Assembly: GCF_009709575.1 (NCBI RefSeq) | Contig: NZ_WIXO01000001.1 | Coordinates: 5,396,001 to 5,460,000, forward strand | Direction: 5' to 3' | Source: Streptomyces taklimakanensis | GTDB taxonomy: Bacteria > Actinomycetota > Actinomycetes > Streptomycetales > Streptomycetaceae | Length of the DNA stretch: 64,000 nt | Shown: positions 37,852 to 46,662 of the stretch, piece after piece | Numbering within the stretch: position 1 is the first letter of the stretch | Layout: every line of letters begins with the position of its first letter | Notes under the pieces: model-generated | The model's database searches: none | Told to the model about the DNA's origin: nothing | What the model saw: only the letters and a program-made list of their open reading frames with translations | Program-made: the position numbers and the translations under genes

Positions 37852-38466
37852 GTGGGAGGCGTGCACCGTCGTACGCAGCCGTCCCGGGGTCCCGCCGGTT
37901 CGGGACCGGACGCCGACGGCCCGTTCGCTCCGGAACTGGCCGCGGCGCTGTCGAGCGCGCGCCGCAGGGCGGGCCGGGACGGGGAGCGGCACGTCGACAC
38001 CGCCCACCTGCTGCACGGCCTGGTCGAGTCGGACCCGGTGGTGCGCTCCTCGCTCGGCGGTCCCGCACGGCCGGTGCGGGTGCTGGGGTACCTGGCACAG
38101 CGCAGCATCGGCTACGGGCTGCGCTGGCGGGGGGTGGTGGAGACGACGCCGTGTGGCGTCGGGGGTGTCGGGAGGCTGCCGGAGGTCGTGGGGCCGGCGC
38201 GGCTCGCCGGCCGGGCGCCCCGCTCGAACTGGTCCCCGGCGGCGGTGGTGGCGCTGGGGGGAGCGCTGGACCGGGCTCGCGCGCGGGGCGCGGCGCGGGC
38301 CGAGGGGGTGGACCTGCTGGAGGCGCTGCTCGCCGATCCGCGCTGCCGGGCCGTGGAGGTGTTGTGCCGTGCGGGCGTGCTCCCGGTGGAGCCGGGAGCG
38401 GAGGACGCCCTCGCGGTGGCGGCGGACGGCGCGTTCGGTGGTCAGGGCCCGCCGCGAGGCCACTGA
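37852..38466 (+). CDS. Clp N-terminal-domain protein without ATPase
   Basis: 204 aa. FAPELAAALSSARRRA and HVDTAHLLHGLVESDPVV (about 22-66) form a Clp_N repeat, and a second, weaker one appears around SPAAVVALGGALDRARARGA and GVDLLEALLADPRCRAVEVL. The AAA+ modules of ClpA/ClpC are absent. Such stand-alone Clp_N proteins may present or protect substrates of ClpC. The GTG at 37852 is favoured by GGGAGGT seven bases upstream. It is divergent from fdhB. Confidence 0.72.
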   Translation: MGGVHRRTQPSRGPAGSGPDADGPFAPELAAALSSARRRAGRDGERHVDTAHLLHGLVESDPVVRSSLGGPARPVRVLGYLAQRSIGYGLRWRGVVETTPCGVGGVGRLPEVVGPARLAGRAPRSNWSPAAVVALGGALDRARARGAARAEGVDLLEALLADPRCRAVEVLCRAGVLPVEPGAEDALAVAADGAFGGQGPPRGH

Positions 38467-38602
38467 TCGCCGTCGGGTTCGATCCGCTGCACGTCACCCG
38501 GCGCGGGGCGCCGGCGGGGTGTTGGGCGCCCGTGCCGGTACCGGGGCGGGTGTGCTTCGGCGGTGAGCGGGGGAGGGGCGGGGAAGCGACCGAGGGGAAC
38601 GG

Positions 38603-38632
38603 TTGTCCGCGAAGGCCCCGGCCCCGTAGGGT
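38603..38632 (+). promoter_or_regulatory. HrdB-type promoter for a leaderless upstream ORF
   Basis: TTGTCC (38603-38608) and TAGGGT (38627-38632) are 18 bases apart. The A of the ATG at 38640 lies eight bases after the -10, just where transcription should start. Confidence 0.5.
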
Positions 38633-38639
38633 TGCGGAC

Positions 38640-38675
38640 ATGCATTCGACCGTGCTGCCCCCGCCCGCCGCGTAG
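38640..38675 (+). CDS. Putative 11-residue leader peptide with Pro-Pro-Pro
   Basis: The ATG at 38640 opens MHSTVLPPPAA and closes with TAG. It directly follows a promoter with no room for a Shine-Dalgarno, so it would be translated from the 5' end of the message. The three consecutive prolines can stall ribosomes (EF-P-dependent). It lies 111 bases before an EamA transporter gene and could control that gene by translation-linked attenuation. Not verified; it may be spurious. Confidence 0.4.
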   Translation: MHSTVLPPPAA

Positions 38676-38786
38676 GGCGGGCCGCCGAGGAGGAACGCGC
38701 CGTGGCGTCATCGCCGCCGCGCGAGTCCTCGCTGCCCGCGTACGGGACCTCACCACCACTTCCCGGAACACGCGGAGAAACCACAC

Positions 38787-39881
38787 GTGTCGAAATCCCC
38801 TTCTGTCCTCCCCTCCGCCGCGCCCACGAGCGGAACCATTGATTCCGCCCCTGGTGCGGCCCCTGCGGCCGGCCTGTCCACCGGACGCGGCCTGCTCTAT
38901 CTGGTCGTCGCCGGGATCGCCTGGGGCACCGCCGGTGCCGCGGCGGCCCTGCTCTACCGGGCCAGTGACCTGGGGCCGATCGCCCTGTCCTTCTGGCGCT
39001 ACGTCGGAGGCATCGCCCTGCTGCTGGCGTTCCTCCCGCTGCGCGCCCGCTCCCGGGCCCGTCGTACCGTCCCCGCCCCCGTTCCCGAGCCGCGCCGGCG
39101 CCGGGCGGCCCGGATCGTCGCCACCGGACTGGGGCTGACGCTCTTCCAGACCGCCTACTTCGGGGCGGTGCAGGCCACGGGACTCGCGGTCGGCACGGTC
39201 GTCACCCTCGGCGCCGGTCCCGTACTGATCGCCGTCGGCGCCCGGCTGACCATGGGGGAACGGCTGGGGCGCGGCGGCGCGGCGGCCGTGGCCGGAGCGC
39301 TGGCCGGTCTGGCGGTGCTGTGCCTGGGCGACGACAGCGCGACGGTGCGCCCCCTGGGCGTCCTGCTGGCCATGCTGTCCGCCTCCGGGTACGCCGCCAT
39401 CACCCTGCTGACCCGGTGGATGGGGCGCAGCGGCTCGGGGGGCGACCCGTACGCCACGACCACCTGGGCGTTCGGGGTCGGGGCGATCTGCCTGCTGCCG
39501 CTCGGGCTGGTCGAGGGACTGCTGCCGCGGACCGCCACCGACCCGCTGGAGGTGGTGGCCCTGCTGGCGTACACGGCCGCGGTGCCCACGGCCCTGGCGT
39601 ACGCGCTGTACTTCGCCGGGGCCGCGGTCGTCCGGGCCGCCACGGCGTCGGTGATCATGCTCATCGAGCCGGTGAGCGCGGCCGTCATCGCCGTGGCGCT
39701 GCTGGGCGAGCGGCTCACCGCGGCGACCGTGCTGGGCACCGCTCTGCTGCTCGCCGCCGTGACGGGATTGGCGGTGGCCGAGGCCCGTACGGCGGCCGGC
39801 GCCCGGCGGGCGACCGGCCTCGCCCCCGCCCCCGCCCCCGTCTCCGGGAGCGGGGGCGGCGGAGGCGGGGCCGGGGTGTGA
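38787..39881 (+). CDS. EamA-family transporter
   Basis: 364 aa, ten predicted helices in two EamA halves (LYLVVAGIAWGTAGAAAAL ... and ... PLGVLLAMLSASGYAAITLL), ending in a Gly-rich tail after GLAPAPAPV. The GTG start has only a weak GGAG site ten bases upstream. A promoter and a possible leader peptide precede it, suggesting regulated expression. The substrate is unknown; the family exports amino acids, purines and similar metabolites. Confidence 0.87.
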   Translation: MSKSPSVLPSAAPTSGTIDSAPGAAPAAGLSTGRGLLYLVVAGIAWGTAGAAAALLYRASDLGPIALSFWRYVGGIALLLAFLPLRARSRARRTVPAPVPEPRRRRAARIVATGLGLTLFQTAYFGAVQATGLAVGTVVTLGAGPVLIAVGARLTMGERLGRGGAAAVAGALAGLAVLCLGDDSATVRPLGVLLAMLSASGYAAITLLTRWMGRSGSGGDPYATTTWAFGVGAICLLPLGLVEGLLPRTATDPLEVVALLAYTAAVPTALAYALYFAGAAVVRAATASVIMLIEPVSAAVIAVALLGERLTAATVLGTALLLAAVTGLAVAEARTAAGARRATGLAPAPAPVSGSGGGGGGAGV

Positions 39882-39900
39882 CCGACCGGATCCGGACGCG

Positions 39901-39931
39901 CGGGGCCGGGGCGGGACACACCCCGGCCCCG
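39901..39931. terminator. Bidirectional terminator hairpin
   Basis: CGGGGCCGGGG, nine-base loop, CCCCGGCCCCG: a perfect 11-base stem between the convergent EamA and PNPOx-like genes. Confidence 0.6.
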
Positions 39932-39948
39932 CCCCGGCGCGGAAGGCG

Positions 39949-40617
39949 TCAGAGCGCGGCGAGGTAGTCGGGCACGGGGACGCCCGGTGCGAGGTCGTCG
40001 GCCGGCACGGGGACGCCGTAGGTCCGCCGCACCGGCACCACGCCGCTCCAGTGGGGCAGTTCCAGGTCCTCCGGCTCGTCGTTGGGGCCGCCGGTGCGGA
40101 TCTTCGCCGAGACCTCCTCCAGGTCCAGGGCGATGACGGCGGTGGCGGCCGACTCCCTGTCGTCGGCCGGACGCGCGTCCGCCGAACGTCCGGGGACCGC
40201 CTGGTCGACGATGGCGTCGAGCGCGGTGGCCCGCTCGGCCGGGTCGGTCACCCGGTGGGCGGTGCCGTGCACCACCACCGAGCGGTAGTTGACCGAGTGG
40301 TGGAAGGCGGAACGGGCCAGCACCAGACCGTCCAGGTGGGTCACCGTCAGGCAGACCGGCAGGCCCTCGTCCCCGCCCGCCGCCCGCAGCGGCCGGGAAC
40401 CGGCCGAGCCGTGGACGTAGAGGCGCTCGCCGACCCGGGCGTAGAGCGTCGGCAGCACGACCGGCGCGCCGTCGCGGACGAAGCCGAGGTGGCAGACGCA
40501 GCCGTCGTCGAGGATCGCGTGCACCAGCTCGCGGTCGTACGCGGCGCGCTTGCGGTGCCGGGTCGGAACGGTGCGCTCGGTCGGGGTGTACGCGCTCCCG
40601 GGGGCGGTGGTGGACAT
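39949..40617 (-). CDS. Pyridoxamine 5'-phosphate oxidase-like flavin-binding protein
   Basis: 222 aa. HAILDDGCVCHLGFVRDGAPVV, then VLPTLYARVGERLYVHGS and HSVNYRSVVVHGTAHRV, is the FMN-binding split-barrel pattern of the pyridoxamine-oxidase/nitroimidazole-resistance superfamily. The ATG at 40617 has GGAG nine bases upstream; an ATG five codons earlier (40632) is less well placed. It is divergent from a MocR regulator whose fold binds PLP. That pairing often reflects control of vitamin-B6 or flavin-linked genes, which is inferred here. Confidence 0.85.
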   Translation of the reverse strand: MSTTAPGSAYTPTERTVPTRHRKRAAYDRELVHAILDDGCVCHLGFVRDGAPVVLPTLYARVGERLYVHGSAGSRPLRAAGGDEGLPVCLTVTHLDGLVLARSAFHHSVNYRSVVVHGTAHRVTDPAERATALDAIVDQAVPGRSADARPADDRESAATAVIALDLEEVSAKIRTGGPNDEPEDLELPHWSGVVPVRRTYGVPVPADDLAPGVPVPDYLAAL

Positions 40618-40665
40618 GGCGCCGAACTCCATTCTCTCGTGCGGGCGGACACGAGGTCCGCCGAC

Positions 40666-40710
40666 TTGCTTCCTCTTTTGTTCTAGTGCATAGTTTGTTT
40701 TGTGCTAGAA
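40666..40710 (+). promoter_or_regulatory. Promoter/operator region of the MocR gene with leaderless start
   Basis: TTGCTT (40666-40671) and CATAGT (40689-40694), 17 bases apart, form a likely promoter. The GTG start at 40702 lies eight bases after the -10. The ends of an imperfect inverted repeat, TTCTAG (40681) and CTAGAA (40705-40710), enclose the -10 and the start codon, so a bound regulator would block this promoter. The region also serves the divergent PNPOx gene. Confidence 0.5.
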
Positions 40711-42039
40711 GAGTATCGGATCGAGGGGCGGCGCGCAGCCGAGATCGCCGCCAGCGTGGAACGCGGCGTGGGGTCGGGTGAGTTGGAGCCGGGCCGGCTC
40801 CTGCCGCCCCTGCGCGAGTTGGCCGCCGAGCTGGGGGTGAATCCCAACACGGTCGCCGCCGCCTACCGCGTCCTGCGTGAGCGCGGAGTGATCGAGACGG
40901 CCGGGCGGCGCGGCAGCCGGGTGCGCCCACGTCCGGCGACCACCGCCCGCGAGGCGATCAGGGTCGAGGCGCCCGAAGGCGTGAGCGACATCTCCCAGGG
41001 CAATCCCGACCCGGCGCTGCTGCCCCCGCTGGACGCGGCCCTCGCGGCCGCCGCGCGGCGCCACGAACGGCAGCCGACCCTCTACGGCGCCCCCGACGTC
41101 ACGGACGACCTGGCCCGGCCGGCCCGCGCCGCGTTCGACGCCGACGGCGTCCCCGAGGGGCCCATCGCCGTCACCTCCGGCGCGCTGGACGCCATCGAGC
41201 GGGTGCTGGCCGCCCACCTCAGGCCGGGGGACGCGGTCGCCGTGGAGGATCCGGGCTGGGGGAGCCTGTTGGACCTGATTCCGGGGCTGGGGCTGCGGAC
41301 GCTGCCGGTCGCCCTCGACGACGACGGCCCGTTGCCGGACGCGGTCGAGCGGGCGTTGCGGCGGGGCGCGCGCGCCCTGGTCGTCACCGACCGGGCGCAG
41401 AATCCCACCGGGGCCGTCGTCTCCGCCGAACGCGCCCGGGAGCTGCGGCGCGTGCTGGCCGCCCACCCCCACGTCCTGCTGGTCGAGGACGACCACGGGC
41501 ACGGCATCGTCGACCTGCCGCTGCACCCCCTGGCCGTCGGCGGGCCCACCCGGCACTGGGCCCTGGTGCGGTCCACCGCCAAGGCGTACGGCCCCGACCT
41601 GCGGCTGGCGGTGTCGACCGGGGACGACGTCACCATCGACCGGGTGCGCGGACGGCAGCGACTGGGGCCGGGCTGGGTCAGCCACCTGCTCCAGCACACC
41701 GTCGCCGCCCTCTGGGAGAGCCGTGCGGTGGACCCCGCGCGGATCGCCGACTCCTACGGGCGGCGCCGCGACGCGCTGATCGACGCGCTCGCCCGACGGG
41801 GAGTGCCGGCGTACGGACGCAGCGGGATGAACGTGTGGGTGCCGGTGCCCGACGAGACGGGCGCGGTGGCCCGACTGCTGCGCGCCGGGTGGGCCGTGGC
41901 GCCGGGCGCCCGCTTCCGCATCGCCACCCCGCCCGGTGTCCGCCTGACCGTCTCCCCCCTCTCCGAGGACGGGATCGAGCCGGTCGCCGACGCGGTGGCG
42001 GAGGCGATCCGCCCCGGTGAGGCACGGCGGTACGGCTGA
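40702..42039 (+). CDS. GntR/MocR-family regulator with aminotransferase domain
   Basis: 445 aa. A GntR winged helix (about 10-75, PPLRELAAELGVNPNTVAAA and YRVLRERGVIETAGRRGSRV) is fused to a fold-type I aminotransferase domain. The PLP lysine is at about 294 in VRSTAKAYGPDLRLA, and SDISQGNPDPALLPPLD and the VLLVEDDHGHG box are also visible. MocR proteins sense PLP or amino-compound adducts. The close divergent start with a PNPOx-like gene suggests it regulates that gene and itself. The message is probably leaderless. Confidence 0.92.
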   Translation: MLEEYRIEGRRAAEIAASVERGVGSGELEPGRLLPPLRELAAELGVNPNTVAAAYRVLRERGVIETAGRRGSRVRPRPATTAREAIRVEAPEGVSDISQGNPDPALLPPLDAALAAAARRHERQPTLYGAPDVTDDLARPARAAFDADGVPEGPIAVTSGALDAIERVLAAHLRPGDAVAVEDPGWGSLLDLIPGLGLRTLPVALDDDGPLPDAVERALRRGARALVVTDRAQNPTGAVVSAERARELRRVLAAHPHVLLVEDDHGHGIVDLPLHPLAVGGPTRHWALVRSTAKAYGPDLRLAVSTGDDVTIDRVRGRQRLGPGWVSHLLQHTVAALWESRAVDPARIADSYGRRRDALIDALARRGVPAYGRSGMNVWVPVPDETGAVARLLRAGWAVAPGARFRIATPPGVRLTVSPLSEDGIEPVADAVAEAIRPGEARRYG

Positions 42040-42054
42040 ACCGTGCCGCCGCGC

Positions 42055-43053
42055 CTACGGTCGCGCGCGCCGCGGGCCGCTCCGGGTCAGCGCGGCACCG
42101 ACGAGCACGATCAGCGCGCCGACCGGGGTGTTCCAGGAGAGGTGCTCGCCCAGCAGCAGCACACCGGCCGCGGTGGCGATCACCGGGATGAAGTACGTCA
42201 CCAGGGTGGCCGTGGTCGGCCCCACCTCGGCCACCAGCCCGTACTGGAGGAGGAAGGCGACCCCGGTGCCCAGCGCGCCCAACGCCGCCACCGCCAGCAG
42301 CGGCCCGACGGGGAGAGAGGTCGGAAGGGAGGTGAACAACGGTGTGACCAGAGCCAGTTGGAGAGTGCCGAGCAGGAGCTGGGAGCCGGCCATCGCCACG
42401 TTCGAGCTCCCGGTGTCCGACAGCGTGCGGCGCACGTACACCCAACCGACCGCGTAGCAGAGCGAGGCGACCAGCGCCATGACCGTACCGGCGGGGTCCT
42501 GCCCCCTGAAGCCCTGCCAGGCGCCGAGCACGACCAGGACCCCGGCGAATCCGATGCCGAGGCCGGCGACCCGGCGCCGCGTCGGCCGGTCCTCAAGGAG
42601 GGCGACCAGCGAGAGCGCCATGCCCCACAGCGGGGTGGTGGCGTTGCAGATGCCCGCCAGGGTGGAGGAGATGGTCAGCTCGGCGTAGGAGAAGAGGGTG
42701 AACGGCAGCGCGTTGAGCAGGAACGCGGCGACCGCCAGGTGGGCCCAGGTGCGCGGCCCCCGCGGCAGTCGTTCGCGCCGCACCAGCAGGACCGCGCCCA
42801 GGACGGCCGTGCCGAACACCAGGCGCCCCAGGGTGACCTGGAGCGGGGCGAAGCCGTGGGTGCCGACCTTGATCAGCAGGAAGCTGAAGCCCCAGATCAG
42901 ACAGAGGACGGCGAAGCGGACGCGCCAGTCGACGGCGGGAAGGCGGCGGGCTGTCGGCGGACGGACCGACGGAGGGACCGGAGGGACCGGAGGACCGGCC
43001 GACGGGGAGGTGTCGGCAGCGGGTCCGGGGCGCAGCGGAGCGGCAGCGGACAT
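42055..43053 (-). CDS. EamA-family transporter paired with LysR regulator
   Basis: 332 aa, ten helices. It opens after a Pro-rich tail with RFAVLCLIWGFSFLLIKVG, typical of the YdcZ/RhaT-like EamA exporters, and later has NATTPLWGMALSLVALLEDR and the second-repeat GTGVAFLLQYGLVAEVGPTT. It is divergent from the LysR gene, 73 bases apart, and therefore likely its target. Confidence 0.87.
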   Translation of the reverse strand: MSAAAPLRPGPAADTSPSAGPPVPPVPPSVRPPTARRLPAVDWRVRFAVLCLIWGFSFLLIKVGTHGFAPLQVTLGRLVFGTAVLGAVLLVRRERLPRGPRTWAHLAVAAFLLNALPFTLFSYAELTISSTLAGICNATTPLWGMALSLVALLEDRPTRRRVAGLGIGFAGVLVVLGAWQGFRGQDPAGTVMALVASLCYAVGWVYVRRTLSDTGSSNVAMAGSQLLLGTLQLALVTPLFTSLPTSLPVGPLLAVAALGALGTGVAFLLQYGLVAEVGPTTATLVTYFIPVIATAAGVLLLGEHLSWNTPVGALIVLVGAALTRSGPRRARP

Positions 43054-43126
43054 GCGTCAACGATCGCCCGTCCCACGGTTAAGAACAAGCGAGATTTTCT
43101 GGAGGGAACCACTTAGCATCTCTTAC

Positions 43127-44032
43127 ATGTTGAACCTGGACCGGCTTCGCATCCTGCACGCCGTCGCCCGCCACGGCTCGGTGAGCGGCGCGGCCGAAGG
43201 GCTGCACGTCACGACGTCGGCCGTCTCCCAGCAGATGGCCAAACTGGAGCGCGAGGCCGGTCAGCAACTGTTGGCCAAGAACGGACGGGGGGTCCGACTC
43301 ACCGACGCCGGACGCCTGCTCGCCGGGCACGCCCAGCGCATCCTCTCCCAACTCGAACTCGCCGAGGCCGACCTGGAGGCGCACCGCGGCCGGGCCGTCG
43401 GCGAACTGCTGCTCGCCGCCTTCCCCACCGCCGCACGCGGACTGTTCCCCGACGCGCTGGCCGCGCTGCGCACCGACCACCCCCACCTGCGCGTCCGGAT
43501 GCGAGAGGTGGAACCCGACGCCTCGGTGCGGATGCTGGTGCGCGGGGACGTCGACCTCGCGGTCGTCCTGGACTGGTACAACCGGCCGCTCTCACTGCCC
43601 GGCGGACTGGCCAAACAGCCCCTGCTGGACGATCCGGCCGACGTGGCGATGCCCGCGGACCACCCCCGCGCCGGAGCCGAGACGGTCGAGTTGGCCGACT
43701 TCGCGGACGACGAGTGGATCTCCTGGCCGGACGGGGAGTTCTGTCACGAATGGCTGCTGTTCACCCTGCGCGGTCAGGGCATCGAGCCCAAGCTGTGCCA
43801 CACCGCCGGGGAGCACCACACCCAGCTCGCCCTGGTCGGCGCCGGCCTCGGGGTCGCCGTCGCACCCCGCCTGGGCCGCGGACCGCTCCCGGAGGGGGTG
43901 GCCGTCGCTCCCGTGCGGCATCCGATGAAGCGTCACGTCTACGCGGTCTGGCGCGAGGACGCCGACCGCAGGCCGTCCATCCGGGCCGCGGTGGAGGCGC
44001 TGCGCGCGGCGGCGGACGGCATGGGGGACTGA
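43127..44032 (+). CDS. LysR-family transcriptional regulator
   Basis: 301 aa. The N-terminal HTH reads LRILHAVARHGSVSGAAEGL followed by TTSAVSQQMAKLEREAGQQLLAK. The effector domain begins at GELLLAAFPTAARGLFPDAL and has the usual two-lobe pattern, ending AVEALRAAADGMGD. The ATG at 43127 is not preceded by a strong ribosome site (GGAGGG lies 20 bases upstream). It shares a short intergenic region with an EamA transporter, which it probably controls. Confidence 0.9.
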   Translation: MLNLDRLRILHAVARHGSVSGAAEGLHVTTSAVSQQMAKLEREAGQQLLAKNGRGVRLTDAGRLLAGHAQRILSQLELAEADLEAHRGRAVGELLLAAFPTAARGLFPDALAALRTDHPHLRVRMREVEPDASVRMLVRGDVDLAVVLDWYNRPLSLPGGLAKQPLLDDPADVAMPADHPRAGAETVELADFADDEWISWPDGEFCHEWLLFTLRGQGIEPKLCHTAGEHHTQLALVGAGLGVAVAPRLGRGPLPEGVAVAPVRHPMKRHVYAVWREDADRRPSIRAAVEALRAAADGMGD

Positions 44033-44051
44033 CGCGCTCCGATCCCTCGGG

Positions 44052-46181
44052 TCAGGGACCCGCCTCCGCCCCGCCCCGTCCCCCACTCGCTCCGTCCGGG
44101 ATGCCCAGCGCACCGCGCAGGAAGCGGAGTTGGAACTCCAGCAGCCGCGCGGCGATCGTCCCGTGCGCGACGGTGTGGCCCGCGCCCGGCAGCGGCAGCA
44201 CCGTGTGCTCGCGGCCGGCGGCCAACAGCGCCGACGACAGCCGCAGCACGTGCGCGAAGGCCACGTTGTCGTCGGCGGTGCCGTGGATCAGCAACAGCGG
44301 CCGGCGCAGTCGGTGCGCGTCGCGCAGCAGCGAGGACCGCTCGTAGTTCTCCGGCTCCTCCTCCGGATGCCCCAGGTAGCGTTCCTTCCAATGGGTGTCG
44401 TACAGCCGCTGGTCGCTGGGGGCGGCTCCGGCGACGGCCGCGTGGAAGACGTCGGGGTGGCGCAGGACGGCCGCCGCGGCGAGCGTTCCGCCGAAGGACC
44501 AGCCGCGGATCGCCACTCGGTCCAGGTCCAGGTACGGACGGTTCCGGGCCGTGGCGTGCAACGCGTCGACCTGGTCCTCCAGGACGGGCGTGAGCTGGTC
44601 GCCGCGGATCTCCTTCTCCCACCCCGGGCCCCGCCCCGGGGTGCCGCGTCCGTCGGTGACCAGCACGGCGAAACCCTGCTCGGCGAACCACTGGGACACG
44701 CACGCCGGCCACGTCCGCGCCCGCACCACCAGCCGCATGCCCGGCCCGCCGTACGGATCGAGCAGCACCGGCAGCGGACGGGCGTCCGGCGCGTCGGGGT
44801 CGTGGCCGGAGGGCAGGTACAGCGCACTGCGCAGTCGCCGGGCGCCCTGGACCAGCATCACGGGGCGGGGTGTGACGCGCGGCTCCCGGGCCAGGGAGTC
44901 GATCCGACCCACCACCTCCCCACCACGCCGGACGGTGACCGCGTGGCCTTCGGGGGTGAGGCTGTCGAGGACCACGGTGCCGCCGCCCACGGCCGCCGAG
45001 TGCAGCCCCGGTCCCCGGCTGAGGCGGCGACAGCCCGTCTCCGGGCCGAGGATCCACACATGCTCCTCCACCGGGTCCGCACAGCCGGTGAAGAGCACCC
45101 CGTCACCGTCCGTGCTCAGCACCCGCGTCACCTGCAGCCCCTCCGGAGTCAGGGTGTCGCCGACCCTCAGCCGCCGGGTGCCGGCCGACTCCTCCGCCCG
45201 CACCAGCGCCCCGGACGCGGTGCGGCACGGCGCGCCGGGCAGCAGCTCCACCCAGTGCGGGTCGACCTGCTCGTGCAGGACGCGGGTGGCGCCGGTGTCC
45301 GGATCGACCTCCAGCACGCGCAGGGTGCGTTGGTCGCGGCTCTGCACGGTGACCAGCGGACCGTGGGCGTCCCAGGAGGCGGCCACGACGTACTCGAAGG
45401 CGCGACGGTCCCAGTCCGCCTCCACCCGACGGCCGTCGAGGTGGAACAGGTGGAGGGAGACGTCGGCGTTGGGCGTGCCGGCCTCCGGGTACGCCACCGC
45501 GCGCGGACGGCGTTCGGGGTGCGCCGGATCGGTGATCCACCGGCGCCGCACCGCCGAGGTGTCCACCCGCGTCGCCAGCAGGGCCCGCCCGTCCGGCGCC
45601 CACCAGTGACCGCGCAGCCGCCCCATCGACTCGGCCGAGACGTGGTCGGTCGACCCGTACGTCACCTCCGCCCCCTCCGGGGTGGCCAACGGACGGTCGC
45701 CGCGACCGTCGAACCCGACCACGTGCAGCGCGCCGCCGGTGACGTAGGCGACCGACCGCCCGTCCGGCGAGAGCCTCGGATCGACCACGGGACCGGCCGC
45801 CGACACCGGAAACGGCTCCCCGGCCCGCTCGCCGACGGTCTCCACCGCCCACAGCGCCCCGCCGAGCGGGTACACCACCCGGCGCAGCTCCCGGTCGGCG
45901 GCGTACGACACCACGCCCGCCGACTGCTCGCGCGCCCGCTCCCGGCGTACCCGTTCCTCCTCCGGAACCGGACCCGTCCGCCCCGCCGCACCGTGTGGGG
46001 CCGCCAGCAACCGCTCCCGGCCGTCCTCCCACGACCACAGTCGTCCCACGGGATCGGCCCCGCCACCGGTCCGGACGAACAGCACCCGCCCCCCGTCCGG
46101 GGAGACCGCGAGGTGCCGGGGGACGCCGAGCGAGAAACGACGGGTACGGGCGAACTGCTCCGGGAAGGCGTCGGGCTCCAC
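44052..46181 (-). CDS. S9-family prolyl oligopeptidase (dipeptidyl-peptidase IV-like)
   Basis: 709 aa, no signal peptide, so cytoplasmic. An N-terminal beta-propeller (LAVSPDGGRVLFVRTGG ... LSPDGRSVAYVTGGALHVV) leads to an alpha/beta-hydrolase domain. The nucleophile is Ser562 in RGWSFGGTLAAAA, the acid is in HGTADDNVAF and the His is in GAGHTVAHG. PYGGPGMRLVVRA marks the domain start. The GTG has AAGGAG seven bases upstream. It cleaves small peptides after proline or alanine, inferred from family. Confidence 0.92.
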   Translation of the reverse strand: MEPDAFPEQFARTRRFSLGVPRHLAVSPDGGRVLFVRTGGGADPVGRLWSWEDGRERLLAAPHGAAGRTGPVPEEERVRRERAREQSAGVVSYAADRELRRVVYPLGGALWAVETVGERAGEPFPVSAAGPVVDPRLSPDGRSVAYVTGGALHVVGFDGRGDRPLATPEGAEVTYGSTDHVSAESMGRLRGHWWAPDGRALLATRVDTSAVRRRWITDPAHPERRPRAVAYPEAGTPNADVSLHLFHLDGRRVEADWDRRAFEYVVAASWDAHGPLVTVQSRDQRTLRVLEVDPDTGATRVLHEQVDPHWVELLPGAPCRTASGALVRAEESAGTRRLRVGDTLTPEGLQVTRVLSTDGDGVLFTGCADPVEEHVWILGPETGCRRLSRGPGLHSAAVGGGTVVLDSLTPEGHAVTVRRGGEVVGRIDSLAREPRVTPRPVMLVQGARRLRSALYLPSGHDPDAPDARPLPVLLDPYGGPGMRLVVRARTWPACVSQWFAEQGFAVLVTDGRGTPGRGPGWEKEIRGDQLTPVLEDQVDALHATARNRPYLDLDRVAIRGWSFGGTLAAAAVLRHPDVFHAAVAGAAPSDQRLYDTHWKERYLGHPEEEPENYERSSLLRDAHRLRRPLLLIHGTADDNVAFAHVLRLSSALLAAGREHTVLPLPGAGHTVAHGTIAARLLEFQLRFLRGALGIPDGASGGRGGAEAGP

Positions 46182-46662
46182 AGGTGCTCCTTGGCGTACG
46201 GATCGGCGGCCGTGTGGGGCGAGTGTGCCGCGCCCCGTCCGGCATCCTGCCGGACGGGGCCGCGCGGAGGCAGGGCCGGGCGGGACGGACGGGACGACCA
46301 GGGTGGGCGGAGCGGGCCCAGGGACTCGTTCGTCCCACCCGGGGAAAGACTCCCCGACCCGGCGGGAAGCCCTCCGAAGCCACCGCCACGCGCTGGGTGG
46401 CGCCCTCGTACGAGGACGGTTCGCCGCCCGGCCCCGTCGCGGCCGGCGCCCCCTGCCCGGGGGCACCCCCGGGCGTACACGACACGGTGCGGTGCGGGCC
46501 GACGGGTGGAGTGAGCGTCGAGGAAGGCCGGGTGGGCAAGCGGTCCGGGGCCGTGTGGGGGAGGGCGCTGCGGCGGGGGACGCACGGTTGTTCCCGGCGT
46601 CGGGGAGGGGGAGAGGGCTCGGGGAGTTCCCCGACCGCCGGTCCTCGGGCCGCAGGCCGGCG
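46182..46662. other. Intergenic region upstream of the S9 peptidase
   Basis: No gene is supported. It contains one strong hairpin (46232-46260, listed separately) and then GC-rich sequence without recognisable features. The promoter of the minus-strand peptidase gene should lie near 46190-46230. Confidence 0.4.
46232..46260 (-). terminator. Terminator-like hairpin downstream of DUF3140
   Basis: GCCCCGTCCGGCA, loop TCC, TGCCGGACGGGGC: a perfect 13-base stem. On the minus strand it lies after the DUF2945-DUF3140 pair and 50 bases before the peptidase start, so it probably isolates the two transcripts. Confidence 0.6.
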
